This document shows positions 27,494 through 35,347 of a DNA stretch of 64,000 bases, piece after piece (within the stretch, counting starts at the first letter, position 1; each line of letters starts with the position of its first letter). The notes under the pieces were generated by a model. The model searched no databases. It had not been told where the DNA came from and worked only from the letters and a program-made list of their open reading frames with translations. Position numbers and translations under genes: made by a program. The DNA is from Selenomonas sp. (lineage in GTDB: Bacteria > Bacillota > Negativicutes > Selenomonadales > Selenomonadaceae). The stretch covers positions 248,001-312,000 of the forward strand of contig JAKVOG010000002.1 of NCBI GenBank assembly GCA_022482925.1, in the 5' to 3' direction.

Positions 27494-28411
27494 TTGAAGA
27501 TAGATATGCGTTTTATTGAGGCTTGTCAGGAGTTCCTGAAGCCGGAGCAGCTGCTTTGTGATGAACCGATGAGCAAGCATACGACTTTTGAGATTGGTGG
27601 TCCGGCGGACTGCCTGATTTTTCCTGCTTCGTTGGCAGAGGTACAGCAGGTCCTGAAGCTGGTTCGGGTGTATGAATTACCGTTGACGATTCTTGGAAAT
27701 GGTTCGAATCTGCTGGTCCGTGATAAGGGAATCCGTGGAGTTGTGCTGGATTTCAGTGCGCCTATGTCTGCTATTCGCTGTGAAGGAACGCGTATCATTG
27801 CCGGAGCTGGTGCACTGCTGAAAGATGTTTCTGAGTGTGCAGCGGCAAATGCGCTTACCGGGCTGGAGTATGCCTGTGGGATTCCGGGTAGCGTCGGTGG
27901 TGCGATCTTCATGAATGCCGGAGCCTATGACGGTGAAACGAAGAATGTGGCTGATGTAGTCCGGGCTGTGACGCTCAATGGCGAGATCCGGACGTATCAG
28001 CGGGATGAACTGGAGCTCGGGTATCGCCATAGTATCTTCCAGACCAATGGGGAAGCCATCTGTGAGGTGGAGCTGCAGCTGCAGCCGGGGAATGAGGCGG
28101 AAATTCGCGCCAAGATCGCAGATTATACTCATCGTCGTGAAAGCAAGCAGCCGCTGGAGATGCCAAGTGCAGGCAGTACATTCAAGCGGCCGGAAGGTTA
28201 CTTTGCCGGGACACTGATTGATCAGACCGGCTTGAAGGGGCTGAAGGTCGGCGGTGCGCAGGTATCGACGAAACATGCCGGATTCGTGGTCAATGCTGGC
28301 GGTGCAACTGCAGCGGATGTGGTCAATCTTATCCATGAAGTGCAGCGTCAGGTCAAGGCGAAACACGGCGTGGAACTTCATCCGGAAGTCCGCATGATCG
28401 GCGAAAAATAA
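27494..28411 (+). CDS. murB: UDP-N-acetylenolpyruvoylglucosamine reductase
   Basis: FAD-dependent second step of peptidoglycan precursor synthesis (UDP-MurNAc formation). 305 aa. Start TTG 27494 has GGAATG seven bases upstream; an ATG four codons later lacks a site. FAD-binding: TTFEIGGPADCLI, LGNGSNLLVRDKGIRG, CGIPGSVGGAIFMNAGAYDG. Active-site Tyr-Arg in LGYRHSIF, catalytic Ser in PSAGSTFKRPEGYFAG, and Glu in HPEVRMIGE. Stands between trmL and a terminator. Confidence 0.96.
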   Translation: MKIDMRFIEACQEFLKPEQLLCDEPMSKHTTFEIGGPADCLIFPASLAEVQQVLKLVRVYELPLTILGNGSNLLVRDKGIRGVVLDFSAPMSAIRCEGTRIIAGAGALLKDVSECAAANALTGLEYACGIPGSVGGAIFMNAGAYDGETKNVADVVRAVTLNGEIRTYQRDELELGYRHSIFQTNGEAICEVELQLQPGNEAEIRAKIADYTHRRESKQPLEMPSAGSTFKRPEGYFAGTLIDQTGLKGLKVGGAQVSTKHAGFVVNAGGATAADVVNLIHEVQRQVKAKHGVELHPEVRMIGEK

Positions 28412-28428
28412 CAAGGACACATATTGAG

Positions 28429-28463
28429 GACACAGAGCTTTTTACAGCTTTGTGTCTTTTTTT
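28429..28463 (+). terminator. Intrinsic terminator after murB
   Basis: GACACAGAGCT / AGCTTTGTGTC stem followed by TTTTTTT. Confidence 0.85.
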
Positions 28464-28535
28464 ATTTTATAGGCAGGAATTCACTATGAAAGTCAGAATA
28501 TTAATGATATAGAGGATCGAAAGGAGAGGATTCTT

Positions 28536-30149
28536 ATGCGGCTAGAATTTTTAGGAGCAGCCCATACAGTGACTGGGTCGTGCTATCTGCTGGAAACGCA
28601 GGAAAAAAATTATCTGATTGATTGTGGTATGTTTCAGGGCGCACGGCGTATCCGTGAGCTGAATTATGAGGAGTTTTCCTTTAACCCGGCTGATATCGAT
28701 GCGGTTTTACTGACGCATGCACATGTCGACCATTGCGGATTGATTCCAAAGCTGGTAAAGGAGGGATTCCAGGGCACCGTCTATGGTACACATGCGACCT
28801 GTGATCTGGTTCGGATTATGCTGCCTGATTCAGCACATATCCAGGAAGCCGATGCGGAACTTTCATCACGTAAAAACCGGCGTCGTGGTGAAGAGCCAGT
28901 CCAGCCCATCTATACACTGGAAGATGCGGCGGCAGCGCTTGAGCACTTTATTTCCATGCCGTATGAAAATGCCTTTATGCTAGGGGATAATGTTCGGGTC
29001 ATCTTCCATGATGCCGGTCACATTCTTGGGTCGGCTATTGTTGAGCTTTATGTGACAGAAGGCGACAAGACAACCAAACTGGTTTTCTCGGGGGATCTTG
29101 GGCAGCCAAATCAGCCAATTATCAAGGATCCGACTATTGTCCGGGGGGCAGACTTCCTGGTGGTCGAGTCCACCTATGGCGACCGGCTTCATCAGATCTA
29201 CGATAAGGAGACTGCATTGCTGGAAATCATCAACGATACAATGGATCGTGGTGGCAATCTGATCATCCCATCCTTTGCGGTAGGACGTACCCAGACTTTG
29301 CTCTATTATTTCTATAATATGTGGAAGGCCGGGCGGCTGGATGGTGACATTCCGATTATCCTGGATAGTCCGCTGGCAATTAATGCAACCCGTATCTTCA
29401 TGAAGAATTTTGAGGACTTCGATGAGGATGCGATCAAGCTCTTTAAAGCGCGTGGCAAGATAATCGAGTTCCCACAGGTCCGTGTCTGTGAAACGGCTGA
29501 GGAATCCCGGGCGCTGAATAGCTCAGAGGGCTCCGCTATCATCATCTCGGCTTCTGGCATGGCAGATGCCGGCCGTATCCTGCATCATCTGAAACATAAC
29601 CTTTGGCGGCCGGAGTCGACCATTCTGTTTGTTGGCTATCAGGCTGAGGGCAGCCTGGGCCGTCGACTGGTTGAGGGAATGAAACGTGTCCGGGTTCTGG
29701 GTGAAGAAGTAGCGGTCAAAGCTCAGATCCAGATGCTGGATGGTTTCTCAGCACATGCGGATGCAAACCAGCTGATGGACTGGATCAGTAATTTTCAGGA
29801 TCCAAAGCCAGCCAAGGTCTTTGTGGTTCATGGTGAGGCACAGTCTCAGGAAGCGCTCAAAGCCCGTATCCAGAAGGAATGTGGCGAAGAAGTCTATGTA
29901 CCATTCCGTGGCGATGTCGTGAAAATCAATGGCCGGGCATCGGAGGTACAGCCATCCAATATCCCGTCGGTATCGGTGGAGATGGAAATGGAAGAGCAGC
30001 TGCGTGAATTCGATGCCGAATATCGTTCACTTCGGCATAAAGTCCTGCAGTTGGCCGTTCGCCAGCCGAAGACGATGGAACCACTTATCAAGTCTATCAA
30101 TAAAGGCTTCAATTATATGAAGAAGCTTTTTGCACCGTTCAATATTTAA
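28536..30149 (+). CDS. MBL-fold beta-CASP RNA-processing nuclease family protein
   Basis: 537-aa metallo-beta-lactamase/beta-CASP protein of the YsxB/CPSF73-like group. N-terminal MRLEFLGAAHTVTGSCYLLE, metal motif LLTHAHVDHCGLIPKL, FHDAGHILGSAIVEL, LVFSGDLGQ, then the beta-CASP insertion with VVESTYGDRLH, IPSFAVGRTQTLLYY and IISASGMADAGRI, closing with LDGFSAHADANQLMDW and FVVHGEAQS. Most likely an exo- or endoribonuclease in the cytoplasm. The C-terminal about 60 residues form an extra helical tail. RBS AAAGGAGAGG before ATG 28536. Confidence 0.9.
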   Translation: MRLEFLGAAHTVTGSCYLLETQEKNYLIDCGMFQGARRIRELNYEEFSFNPADIDAVLLTHAHVDHCGLIPKLVKEGFQGTVYGTHATCDLVRIMLPDSAHIQEADAELSSRKNRRRGEEPVQPIYTLEDAAAALEHFISMPYENAFMLGDNVRVIFHDAGHILGSAIVELYVTEGDKTTKLVFSGDLGQPNQPIIKDPTIVRGADFLVVESTYGDRLHQIYDKETALLEIINDTMDRGGNLIIPSFAVGRTQTLLYYFYNMWKAGRLDGDIPIILDSPLAINATRIFMKNFEDFDEDAIKLFKARGKIIEFPQVRVCETAEESRALNSSEGSAIIISASGMADAGRILHHLKHNLWRPESTILFVGYQAEGSLGRRLVEGMKRVRVLGEEVAVKAQIQMLDGFSAHADANQLMDWISNFQDPKPAKVFVVHGEAQSQEALKARIQKECGEEVYVPFRGDVVKINGRASEVQPSNIPSVSVEMEMEEQLREFDAEYRSLRHKVLQLAVRQPKTMEPLIKSINKGFNYMKKLFAPFNI

Positions 30150-30181
30150 GATAATCAGGCACGCAATTAGGAAAAAAGTCC

Positions 30182-30210
30182 TTGACGTCGATTTTATGAA
30201 CTGTTATGAT
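30182..30210 (+). promoter_or_regulatory. Consensus-like promoter of the 105-aa gene
   Basis: TTGACG (30182-30187), 17-base spacer, TATGAT (30205-30210). Transcription would begin near 30217, after the track ORF start at 30206, which rules that start out. Confidence 0.75.
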
Positions 30211-30271
30211 ATGGACTGAGAGAATTAACAGATTTAATATAGTTCATATAGACAGGGGTTATGGAATCAGC

Positions 30272-30589
30272 ATGGAACAGATTGAGCGTGTCAAGAAAAT
30301 CACAAATGCCTGGGAACCGGAACTTTGCCGTCGTTCGGTCAATCGTGACGAAAAGGTTTGTATGGATATCTATCATGCAGGTGCTATCGAGCCGGAACGT
30401 CATAAGGTAACGATGGCCCGTGCGGTTGATTACATCAGCAGCATGGCAGCCGTCATGGATATCAAGTCCATGCTGCGTGATCTTGACCATATCACGATCC
30501 GTGGGGCGATAGACGATCATCTGATTTACCGGGTTACTGCCCGTTATGGTTACGCCGAGGAAGAATTTGTCCTGGCTGATGAAGCCTGA
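30272..30589 (+). CDS. Small protein of unknown function
   Basis: 105 aa, cytoplasmic, not recognised. The start at 30272 (MEQIERVKKITNAWEPEL) is chosen because the promoter lies at 30182-30210. The sequence is helical and charged, with CRRSVNRDEKVCMDIYHAG and a C-terminal acidic end (AEEEFVLADEA). No signal peptide, membrane segment or metal motif is seen. It has its own strong promoter and terminator, so it is a single-gene unit that is probably well expressed. Confidence 0.6.
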   Translation: MEQIERVKKITNAWEPELCRRSVNRDEKVCMDIYHAGAIEPERHKVTMARAVDYISSMAAVMDIKSMLRDLDHITIRGAIDDHLIYRVTARYGYAEEEFVLADEA

Positions 30590-30610
30590 TTGGTTAATTG
30601 AACAGTATTG

Positions 30611-30647
30611 CTGCCGCAGGATGGGGTCCTGCGGCAGTTATTTTTAT
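30611..30647 (+). terminator. Intrinsic terminator before tetR
   Basis: CTGCCGCAGGA / TCCTGCGGCAG stem, five-base loop, TTATTTTTA tail. Confidence 0.85.
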
Positions 30648-30659
30648 TGGAAGATGCCC

Positions 30660-30688
30660 TTGCCAAAAAAAGACGATTTGTTTATAAT
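30660..30688 (+). promoter_or_regulatory. tetR promoter
   Basis: TTGCCA (30660-30665), 17-base spacer, TATAAT (30683-30688), immediately followed by the palindromic operator. Confidence 0.75.
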
Positions 30689-30691
30689 AGA

Positions 30692-30707
30692 GTTGAACGT
30701 GTTCAAC
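30692..30707. promoter_or_regulatory. TetR operator, copy 1
   Basis: GTTGAACGTGTTCAAC: 7-bp inverted repeat with 2-bp centre, just after the -10 box of tetR. The core TTGAACGTGTTCAA recurs exactly before the efflux operon at 31470, so it is the likely autoregulatory site of this repressor. Confidence 0.8.
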
Positions 30708-30733
30708 CATACGACTTGGAGGTTGTCGATGTG

Positions 30734-31408
30734 ATGAAAAATAAGAATCTGCCGCTGGAGCATACCGAAGAGGTACGTCGACGGATATTGGAAAGCGCGA
30801 AGACACTGCTGCTGAAGTACGGATATGCCAAGACGACAATTCGGATGATCGTGGAGCATTCCGGCATCCTGACGGGGAGTATCTACTACCTGTTCCGGAA
30901 TAAAGAAGACATTTTCCAGTCTTTGTACCTGTCGATTACCAAGAATTGTATTACACGCATTGATCATTATTGCGCAGGAGAATCTCCGGTATTCAAATAT
31001 GCTGCAGTTTGTGAAGTGGAGCTTAAGAAAATGGAAGAAGATGAGCTGATCCGTGACGCGTATTTCACGGGCTATAGTTCCAAGCAGATATTTGAGCAAA
31101 TGGTTGAGCAGTTCATGCTGCTGGCGCATCATCTGTTTGATGGTACTGCCTATGAGATGGATCGTGATACCTGTTATCGTAAGTCTTTGCTCATCAAGGG
31201 AGCCATGAGGGCCTGTATTGCCGAGCTGTATTTTCAGCGTGATATATCGCCGGGGGCCAGCCGTAAGGCATTGATTGAGATGGCCTTGACGCTCTTCGGT
31301 GTGGATCCGAAACAGATTCAGGCAATCCAGGTCCGGATACTGGAGCAGGAAGATCTTTGGGAGACGATTGCCCAGCAATTGGTTGAGGCGCCAATTCAGG
31401 ATATTTGA
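30734..31408 (+). CDS. TetR-family transcriptional repressor
   Basis: 224 aa. Start ATG 30734 (a GTG one codon earlier is also possible) with GGAGG upstream; the longer track frame runs through the terminator and promoter. The N-terminal HTH is typical: EEVRRRILESAKTLLLKYGY, AKTTIRMIVEHSGILTGSIY, YLFRNKEDIFQSLY. The C-terminal two thirds are a helical ligand domain without recognisable motif. Placed between two copies of one palindrome, one at its own promoter and one at the HlyD-ABC operon, so it most likely represses both and is released by a substrate of the pump. Confidence 0.9.
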   Translation: MKNKNLPLEHTEEVRRRILESAKTLLLKYGYAKTTIRMIVEHSGILTGSIYYLFRNKEDIFQSLYLSITKNCITRIDHYCAGESPVFKYAAVCEVELKKMEEDELIRDAYFTGYSSKQIFEQMVEQFMLLAHHLFDGTAYEMDRDTCYRKSLLIKGAMRACIAELYFQRDISPGASRKALIEMALTLFGVDPKQIQAIQVRILEQEDLWETIAQQLVEAPIQDI

Positions 31409-31468
31409 TCAGAAAAATAGTTTAAACCCTGGCAGAAACAGTTGCCCGGGGATAAATTTTACCATAAT

Positions 31469-31484
31469 TTTGAACGTGTTCAAT
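31469..31484. promoter_or_regulatory. TetR operator, copy 2, in the efflux operon promoter
   Basis: TTTGAACGTGTTCAAT contains the same 14-base core as the site at 30692. It follows a CATAAT -10-like box (31463-31468) and lies 16 bases before the HlyD start codon, so bound repressor would block transcription of the operon. Confidence 0.8.
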
Positions 31485-31499
31485 GAGAGGGTGGCATAA

Positions 31500-32531
31500 A
31501 TGAAAGAAATGAGTTTAAGCAAAAAAGGAAAATGGTGGGCGGCAATGTTTTGTCTGGCAGCGTTGCTGTTGTCTGTGGCAGGCTGTGGCTCTAAATCATC
31601 GGGCAAAGATGACAACGTGACCTGGGGGCGGGCTGACGCCAAGGAAATTGATATTAATTCAAAGATTTCCGGCCGTGTGGTTGAGCTGCTGGTCAAGGAA
31701 GGCGATCATGTCAAAGCCGGGCAGGTCATTGCCCACATTGATAAGCGCGATCTGGAAGCACAGAAGGATCAGCTGAATGCAGCGATCGAGGCCTTGCAGG
31801 CACAGCAGACTCAGGCTTCGGCTACGACCTCGATGCAGTCCGGGACATCGTCTTCGGCACTGAGCCAGGCACAGGCTGCCCGGGATAAAGCACGGGCGGA
31901 TCTGGCCTTGTGCGAATCCGACTATCAGCGCTATTCGGATCTGGTAGAAAGTGGTGCCGTATCCCGTCAGGTCTATGAGCAGTATGCAACGAAATATAAC
32001 GTTGCCCAGGCTGCTTATGCTCAGGCGGACAGTGCAGTTGCCCAGGCGTCCTCCGGCCTGATGGTCACCAGCGTAAACCAGGCTGGCGAGTCGGCTGTGG
32101 CCAAGAAGATTGCCCAGGCAGAAGCTCAGCTGGAACAGCTGGAGGTTTCACTGGACGAGACCGAGATCAAGGCGCCTTTTGATGGTGTGATCACGAAGAA
32201 GTATATCGAAGAAGGTTCGATGATCTCAACTGGTACGCCACTGGTTGCTGTACAGGATCCGGAAGACAACTGGGTGGATATCAAAGTACCGGAAACGCAG
32301 CTGGGAGATTTCAAGGTCGATCAGGATGTCGAACTGCTCGCACGCGATGGCAAGACCAAAGTGACCGGCACAATCACAGATATCAGCAAGAAAGCCGAGT
32401 ACGCGACGCAGCGGGCAACCAGTGAGCGTGGCGATGAATCGGATATCGTGAGCTTCAATGTGAAGATTCAGGTGAATGCGCCGGAACTGCGTCCGGGCAT
32501 GCGATTCCGTCTGGTGGGTGAGGCAAAATGA
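31500..32531 (+). CDS. HlyD-family periplasmic adaptor lipoprotein
   Basis: 343-aa membrane-fusion subunit. The N-terminal signal ends in the lipobox LLSVAGC, so it is lipid-anchored. A biotinyl-lipoyl-like half (SKISGRVVELLVKEGDHVKA, GQVIAHIDKRDLEAQ) flanks a long Ala/Gln/Ser-rich coiled-coil hairpin (about residues 80-215), and the second half follows (EIKAPFDGVITKKYIEEGSM). A beta-barrel end (VPETQLGDFKV, LRPGMRFRLVGEAK) closes the protein. ATG 31500 has GAGGGTGG upstream. Its stop overlaps the start of the first permease. Confidence 0.93.
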   Translation: MKEMSLSKKGKWWAAMFCLAALLLSVAGCGSKSSGKDDNVTWGRADAKEIDINSKISGRVVELLVKEGDHVKAGQVIAHIDKRDLEAQKDQLNAAIEALQAQQTQASATTSMQSGTSSSALSQAQAARDKARADLALCESDYQRYSDLVESGAVSRQVYEQYATKYNVAQAAYAQADSAVAQASSGLMVTSVNQAGESAVAKKIAQAEAQLEQLEVSLDETEIKAPFDGVITKKYIEEGSMISTGTPLVAVQDPEDNWVDIKVPETQLGDFKVDQDVELLARDGKTKVTGTITDISKKAEYATQRATSERGDESDIVSFNVKIQVNAPELRPGMRFRLVGEAK

Positions 32532-33697
32532 CCGGGCTGAACAAAGCATGGCATTTGTTCCGCGATGAAGTGAAATACCTGCTGGGCGGGCGGGTTCCGC
32601 TGGCAGCCATACTGATTGGTCTGCCACTGGCCTTTACCCTGCTCTTTGGCATGGTCTATCATGACAATGTCGTCAATACGATATCCATGGTGGTTCATGA
32701 TGAGGACCAGAGCAGTATGAGCCGGCAGTTGATCCAGATGTATGCGGATTCGGAGCGGTTCAATATCGTGGCCTATGCAGACTCAGAAGAAGAGATGGAG
32801 CACTCAATCAATTCCGGGCAGGCGAAAGTCGCACTGGGGATTCCAAAGGACTTTTCCAGAGATGCCAAGCTGGGGCGGGGGGCAGATCTGCTGCTCATGG
32901 TCAATTCGGCCAATAATATGTTTGCCAATGCAGCGATGACAGCTTCCCAGGAAATTGCCCGTACCTATACGGTCGCTATTGGTCAGAAGATGCTGGAAAG
33001 TGCCGGTCTCTTGCCACAGCAGGCTATGGATTCCGTATATCCGATTCGTCTGGGCGTCCGTATCCTCGGCAACCCAACGAATGGTTATACACCATTCATG
33101 TTATCCGGTCTGATGATGAATGGACTGCAGATTGGCATCATGCTGACGATTGCTCCATTGCTGATCACGGAGCTTCTGCGGCGCCGTTATGACTGGAACT
33201 ACGCAGCCTGGCTTCATCTGGCCGTGCGCTGGATTCCATACTGGCTGCTGGCCATGGCAGGCTACCTGATCTCATTGTTTGTTGCGATACACTGCTTTGC
33301 GGTACCGATGGCTGGCAGTTGGCTGGATGCTGCTGCTCTTGGTGGTGCATTCTGTTTCTTCGTCTGTGGGGTGTTGCTGCTTTTTTCCGCCTGCAGCCCC
33401 ACGCAGGTACTCTCGTTCCAGGCACCGATGCTGTACATCATGCCTGGCCTTCTGTACAGTGGCCTTTCCTGGCCGTCTTTTGACATGAGCGAGTATGCGG
33501 CCATCTTTGGCGCATTGATGCCGATGACTTATGGCGGTGATACCTTGCGGGATATCCTGCTGATGGGGTATGCACCGTCATTGACCGCGAACTGCGGGAA
33601 AATGATACTGGGCGGACTCCTATGTGGGCTGCTGGCCTGGGGGATATTTGTCCTGCGCCGGCATTTCAGCTGGAAGAAAGTGGGGGATCCGACATGA
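32528..33697 (+). CDS. ABC-2-type permease 1
   Basis: 389-aa inner-membrane subunit of the YhhJ/YbhR-like group. One N-terminal helix (VPLAAILIGLPLAFTLLFGM), a large periplasmic domain (about 45-190, with DEDQSSMSRQLIQ and LGIPKDFSRDAKLG), then five or six helices in the C-terminal half (TPFMLSGLMMNGLQIGIMLT onward; QAPMLYIMPGLLYSGLSWP). Overlaps the adaptor gene by 4 bp and the next permease by 4 bp, so the three are coupled. No ATPase is encoded beside it. Confidence 0.9.
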   Translation: MTGLNKAWHLFRDEVKYLLGGRVPLAAILIGLPLAFTLLFGMVYHDNVVNTISMVVHDEDQSSMSRQLIQMYADSERFNIVAYADSEEEMEHSINSGQAKVALGIPKDFSRDAKLGRGADLLLMVNSANNMFANAAMTASQEIARTYTVAIGQKMLESAGLLPQQAMDSVYPIRLGVRILGNPTNGYTPFMLSGLMMNGLQIGIMLTIAPLLITELLRRRYDWNYAAWLHLAVRWIPYWLLAMAGYLISLFVAIHCFAVPMAGSWLDAAALGGAFCFFVCGVLLLFSACSPTQVLSFQAPMLYIMPGLLYSGLSWPSFDMSEYAAIFGALMPMTYGGDTLRDILLMGYAPSLTANCGKMILGGLLCGLLAWGIFVLRRHFSWKKVGDPT

Positions 33698-34848
33698 AAT
33701 TGCAATCGTGGCTGGAGTTGTTTCAACGGGAATTTCGCCAGACCCTGCATGATGCGCGCCGCCCGTCCTTCCTGTTTGGTGCGGCCCTGGCCTATCTGCT
33801 GGTTTTCGGCATGCTTTACCTGCCAAATCTGGTCAAGGCTGTGCCCTGTGTCATCTATGATGCGGACCAGACGAAACTGAGCCGTCAGCTGGTTACCGCG
33901 GTAGAGGACAGTGACAGTTTCCGTGTCACGCGCTATGTACGCACGCAGGAAGAAATGCAGGAAGCATTGAAGAATAAAGAGGCGTTTGCTGCCATTGGTA
34001 TACCGGCTGATTTTTCCAGGAAAGCCAAGACCGGTAACTATGGTACGGTGCTCTTCATGGTCAATGGTTCCAATATCATCATGACAAATGTGACCAGCTC
34101 TGCCATACAGGATATCGTGGCGCAGCTATCGGATGAGACGGCTGCCAGACAGACGGCACTGCGGACCGGTGGAAACGAGACTACGCTGGCCAAGCGGATA
34201 GCAGCGGTACAGGTCCACTTGCGTGTACTCTATAATGCAACGCAGGGATATTTATTCTTTTTCCTGCTTGGACTGGCTATGGTCGCGTTCCAGCAGGGCA
34301 TATTCTTTGCGGTTGGGGCTTCCGTGCTCTATGAATATGAGCATCCGGATGCGCTGAGTCCGCGGAAGAAACTCATCGTCAAGGGCGTTTTCTATTGGTG
34401 CCTGGCGATGGTTTCCTATGGACTGGTCGTCTTTGTGACGCAGTATGTCATGGGGATTCCGCTGAAGGCATCGCTGGGAACACTGATGGGGCTGGCAGCG
34501 GTATTCATCTTTGCCGCCATGACATTCGTGATGCTGTTTGCCTCATTGTTCCAGACGGAAGTTCAGTTTATCCGGGGCATCATCATGTATCCGGTACCGG
34601 CCTTTATCCTGTCCGGCTATACCTGGCCGATGGAATCGATGGGACCGGGACTGCAGGCACTGGCTCACTTGTTCCCCCTGACGTATTTTTCCAATGTGGT
34701 ACGTGATCTGTTTTTGTCCGGAGCGTCGCCGCAGTATGCGGCAAGTATCCGCGGATTGCTGATCATCGGAGTGGTCTGCCTGGCGGCAGCTATGTGGACT
34801 TTTCCGCGTGGCTGTCGCCATCAGCTGCAGGAAAAGGCAGAGGCCTGA
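33694..34848 (+). CDS. ABC-2-type permease 2
   Basis: 384 aa. Start ATG 33694 (MKLQSWLELFQREFRQTLHD); the longer track frame begins in the upstream gene. Same architecture as permease 1: first helix FLFGAALAYLLVFGMLYL, periplasmic domain with DADQTKLSRQLVTAV and IGIPADFSRKAKTG, and C-terminal helices with YPVPAFILSGYTWPMES. The two permeases are clear paralogs, from an old duplication. They form a heterodimeric pore with the HlyD adaptor. The nucleotide-binding subunit must come from elsewhere or is missing. Confidence 0.9.
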   Translation: MKLQSWLELFQREFRQTLHDARRPSFLFGAALAYLLVFGMLYLPNLVKAVPCVIYDADQTKLSRQLVTAVEDSDSFRVTRYVRTQEEMQEALKNKEAFAAIGIPADFSRKAKTGNYGTVLFMVNGSNIIMTNVTSSAIQDIVAQLSDETAARQTALRTGGNETTLAKRIAAVQVHLRVLYNATQGYLFFFLLGLAMVAFQQGIFFAVGASVLYEYEHPDALSPRKKLIVKGVFYWCLAMVSYGLVVFVTQYVMGIPLKASLGTLMGLAAVFIFAAMTFVMLFASLFQTEVQFIRGIIMYPVPAFILSGYTWPMESMGPGLQALAHLFPLTYFSNVVRDLFLSGASPQYAASIRGLLIIGVVCLAAAMWTFPRGCRHQLQEKAEA

Positions 34849-34852
34849 CCCG

Positions 34853-34878
34853 AGCAGGACAGGTGTCCTTGCTTATTT
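34853..34878 (+). terminator. Probable terminator of the efflux operon
   Basis: AGCAGGACA / TGTCCTTGCT hairpin with one bulge and two-base loop, then TATTTTG, five bases after the last permease. Confidence 0.6.
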
Positions 34879-34899
34879 TGAAATAAACTGTTTTAATGC

Positions 34900-34928
34900 T
34901 TGCTTTTCCCTGATGGACAGGCTATAAT
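34900..34928 (+). promoter_or_regulatory. Promoter of the candidate small RNA
   Basis: TTGCTT (34900-34905), 17-base spacer, TATAAT (34923-34928). No open reading frame follows before a strong terminator at 35047. Confidence 0.7.
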
Positions 34929-34934
34929 AAAACA

Positions 34935-35085
34935 CAAAGCAGACGAGAGCTGCTCAAGGACAAAAGAATACATTGCCTTTTTAAGATGCGTACTGTGATG
35001 CGCATAAGAGGAGCTAGAGATTACGCTATAAGTTTATTGTAAAGCCAGAGCTTTCTTATGCATACGCATAGGAAAGCTCTTTTTT
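34935..35085 (+). ncRNA. Candidate structured small RNA or attenuated leader
   Basis: About 150 bases lie between a good promoter and an intrinsic terminator with no gene. Several hairpins can form: AGCAG/CTGCT near 34938, AAGG/CCTT, and ATGCG/CGCAT (34986-35005). GCATAAG at 35002-35008 followed by AGCT can pair with CTTATGC and AGCT of the terminator's left arm, which would prevent the terminator. This fits either a discrete small RNA or an attenuator. I see no match to 6S, SRP, tmRNA, T-box or PyrR-binding motifs. Confidence 0.45.
35047..35085 (+). terminator. Strong intrinsic terminator
   Basis: AGAGCTTTCTTATGC / GCATAGGAAAGCTCT, 15 bp with one G-U, loop ATAC, then TTTTTT. It ends the candidate small RNA. 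Confidence 0.9.
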
Positions 35086-35246
35086 AGTGTACTATCGCGC
35101 TCGGATTCAAGTTAACAAATGATTCGATATTCTGCCAGATGCTAGGAAGAGGATGGCGGCATAGCGGTGGCTATGCCAACTGACGATGACAACGCAGATG
35201 GCGGGATAGCGGATCATTTGTCTGAAGATGAGCGCGACAGTACACT
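35086..35246. repeat. 161-bp imperfect palindrome upstream of the pyr operon
   Basis: The left arm reads AGTGTACTATCGCGCTC then ACAAATGATTCGATATTCTG; the right arm read backwards gives AGTGTACTGTCGCGCTC then ACAAATGATCCGCTATCCCG. Most differences keep G-U pairing in RNA. The centre is a perfect 8-bp hairpin, GGCATAGC/GCTATGCC (35158-35177). There is no open reading frame. It may be a miniature transposable element or a folded RNA. Confidence 0.7.
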
Positions 35247-35285
35247 GGCTGAAACAGTAGATTTTAAAAGACAATGGATTTCTCC

Positions 35286-35315
35286 TTGAAAGTTTATGCA
35301 CGTTTAATGTATAAT
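35286..35315 (+). promoter_or_regulatory. Promoter of the pyr operon
   Basis: TTGAAA (35286-35291), 18-base spacer, TATAAT (35310-35315), about 33 bases before the pyrB start. The leader is too short for a PyrR attenuator, so any attenuation would have to act further upstream. Confidence 0.75.
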
Positions 35316-35347
35316 TATGATTGTCAACATGTTAAGGAGTGATTGAC

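Noticed and set aside
34930-35340. PyrR-type attenuator or T-box for the pyr operon
   Set aside because: No PyrR-binding loop or T-box sequence is visible, and the operon has its own promoter at 35286-35315 with a leader of about 25 bases.
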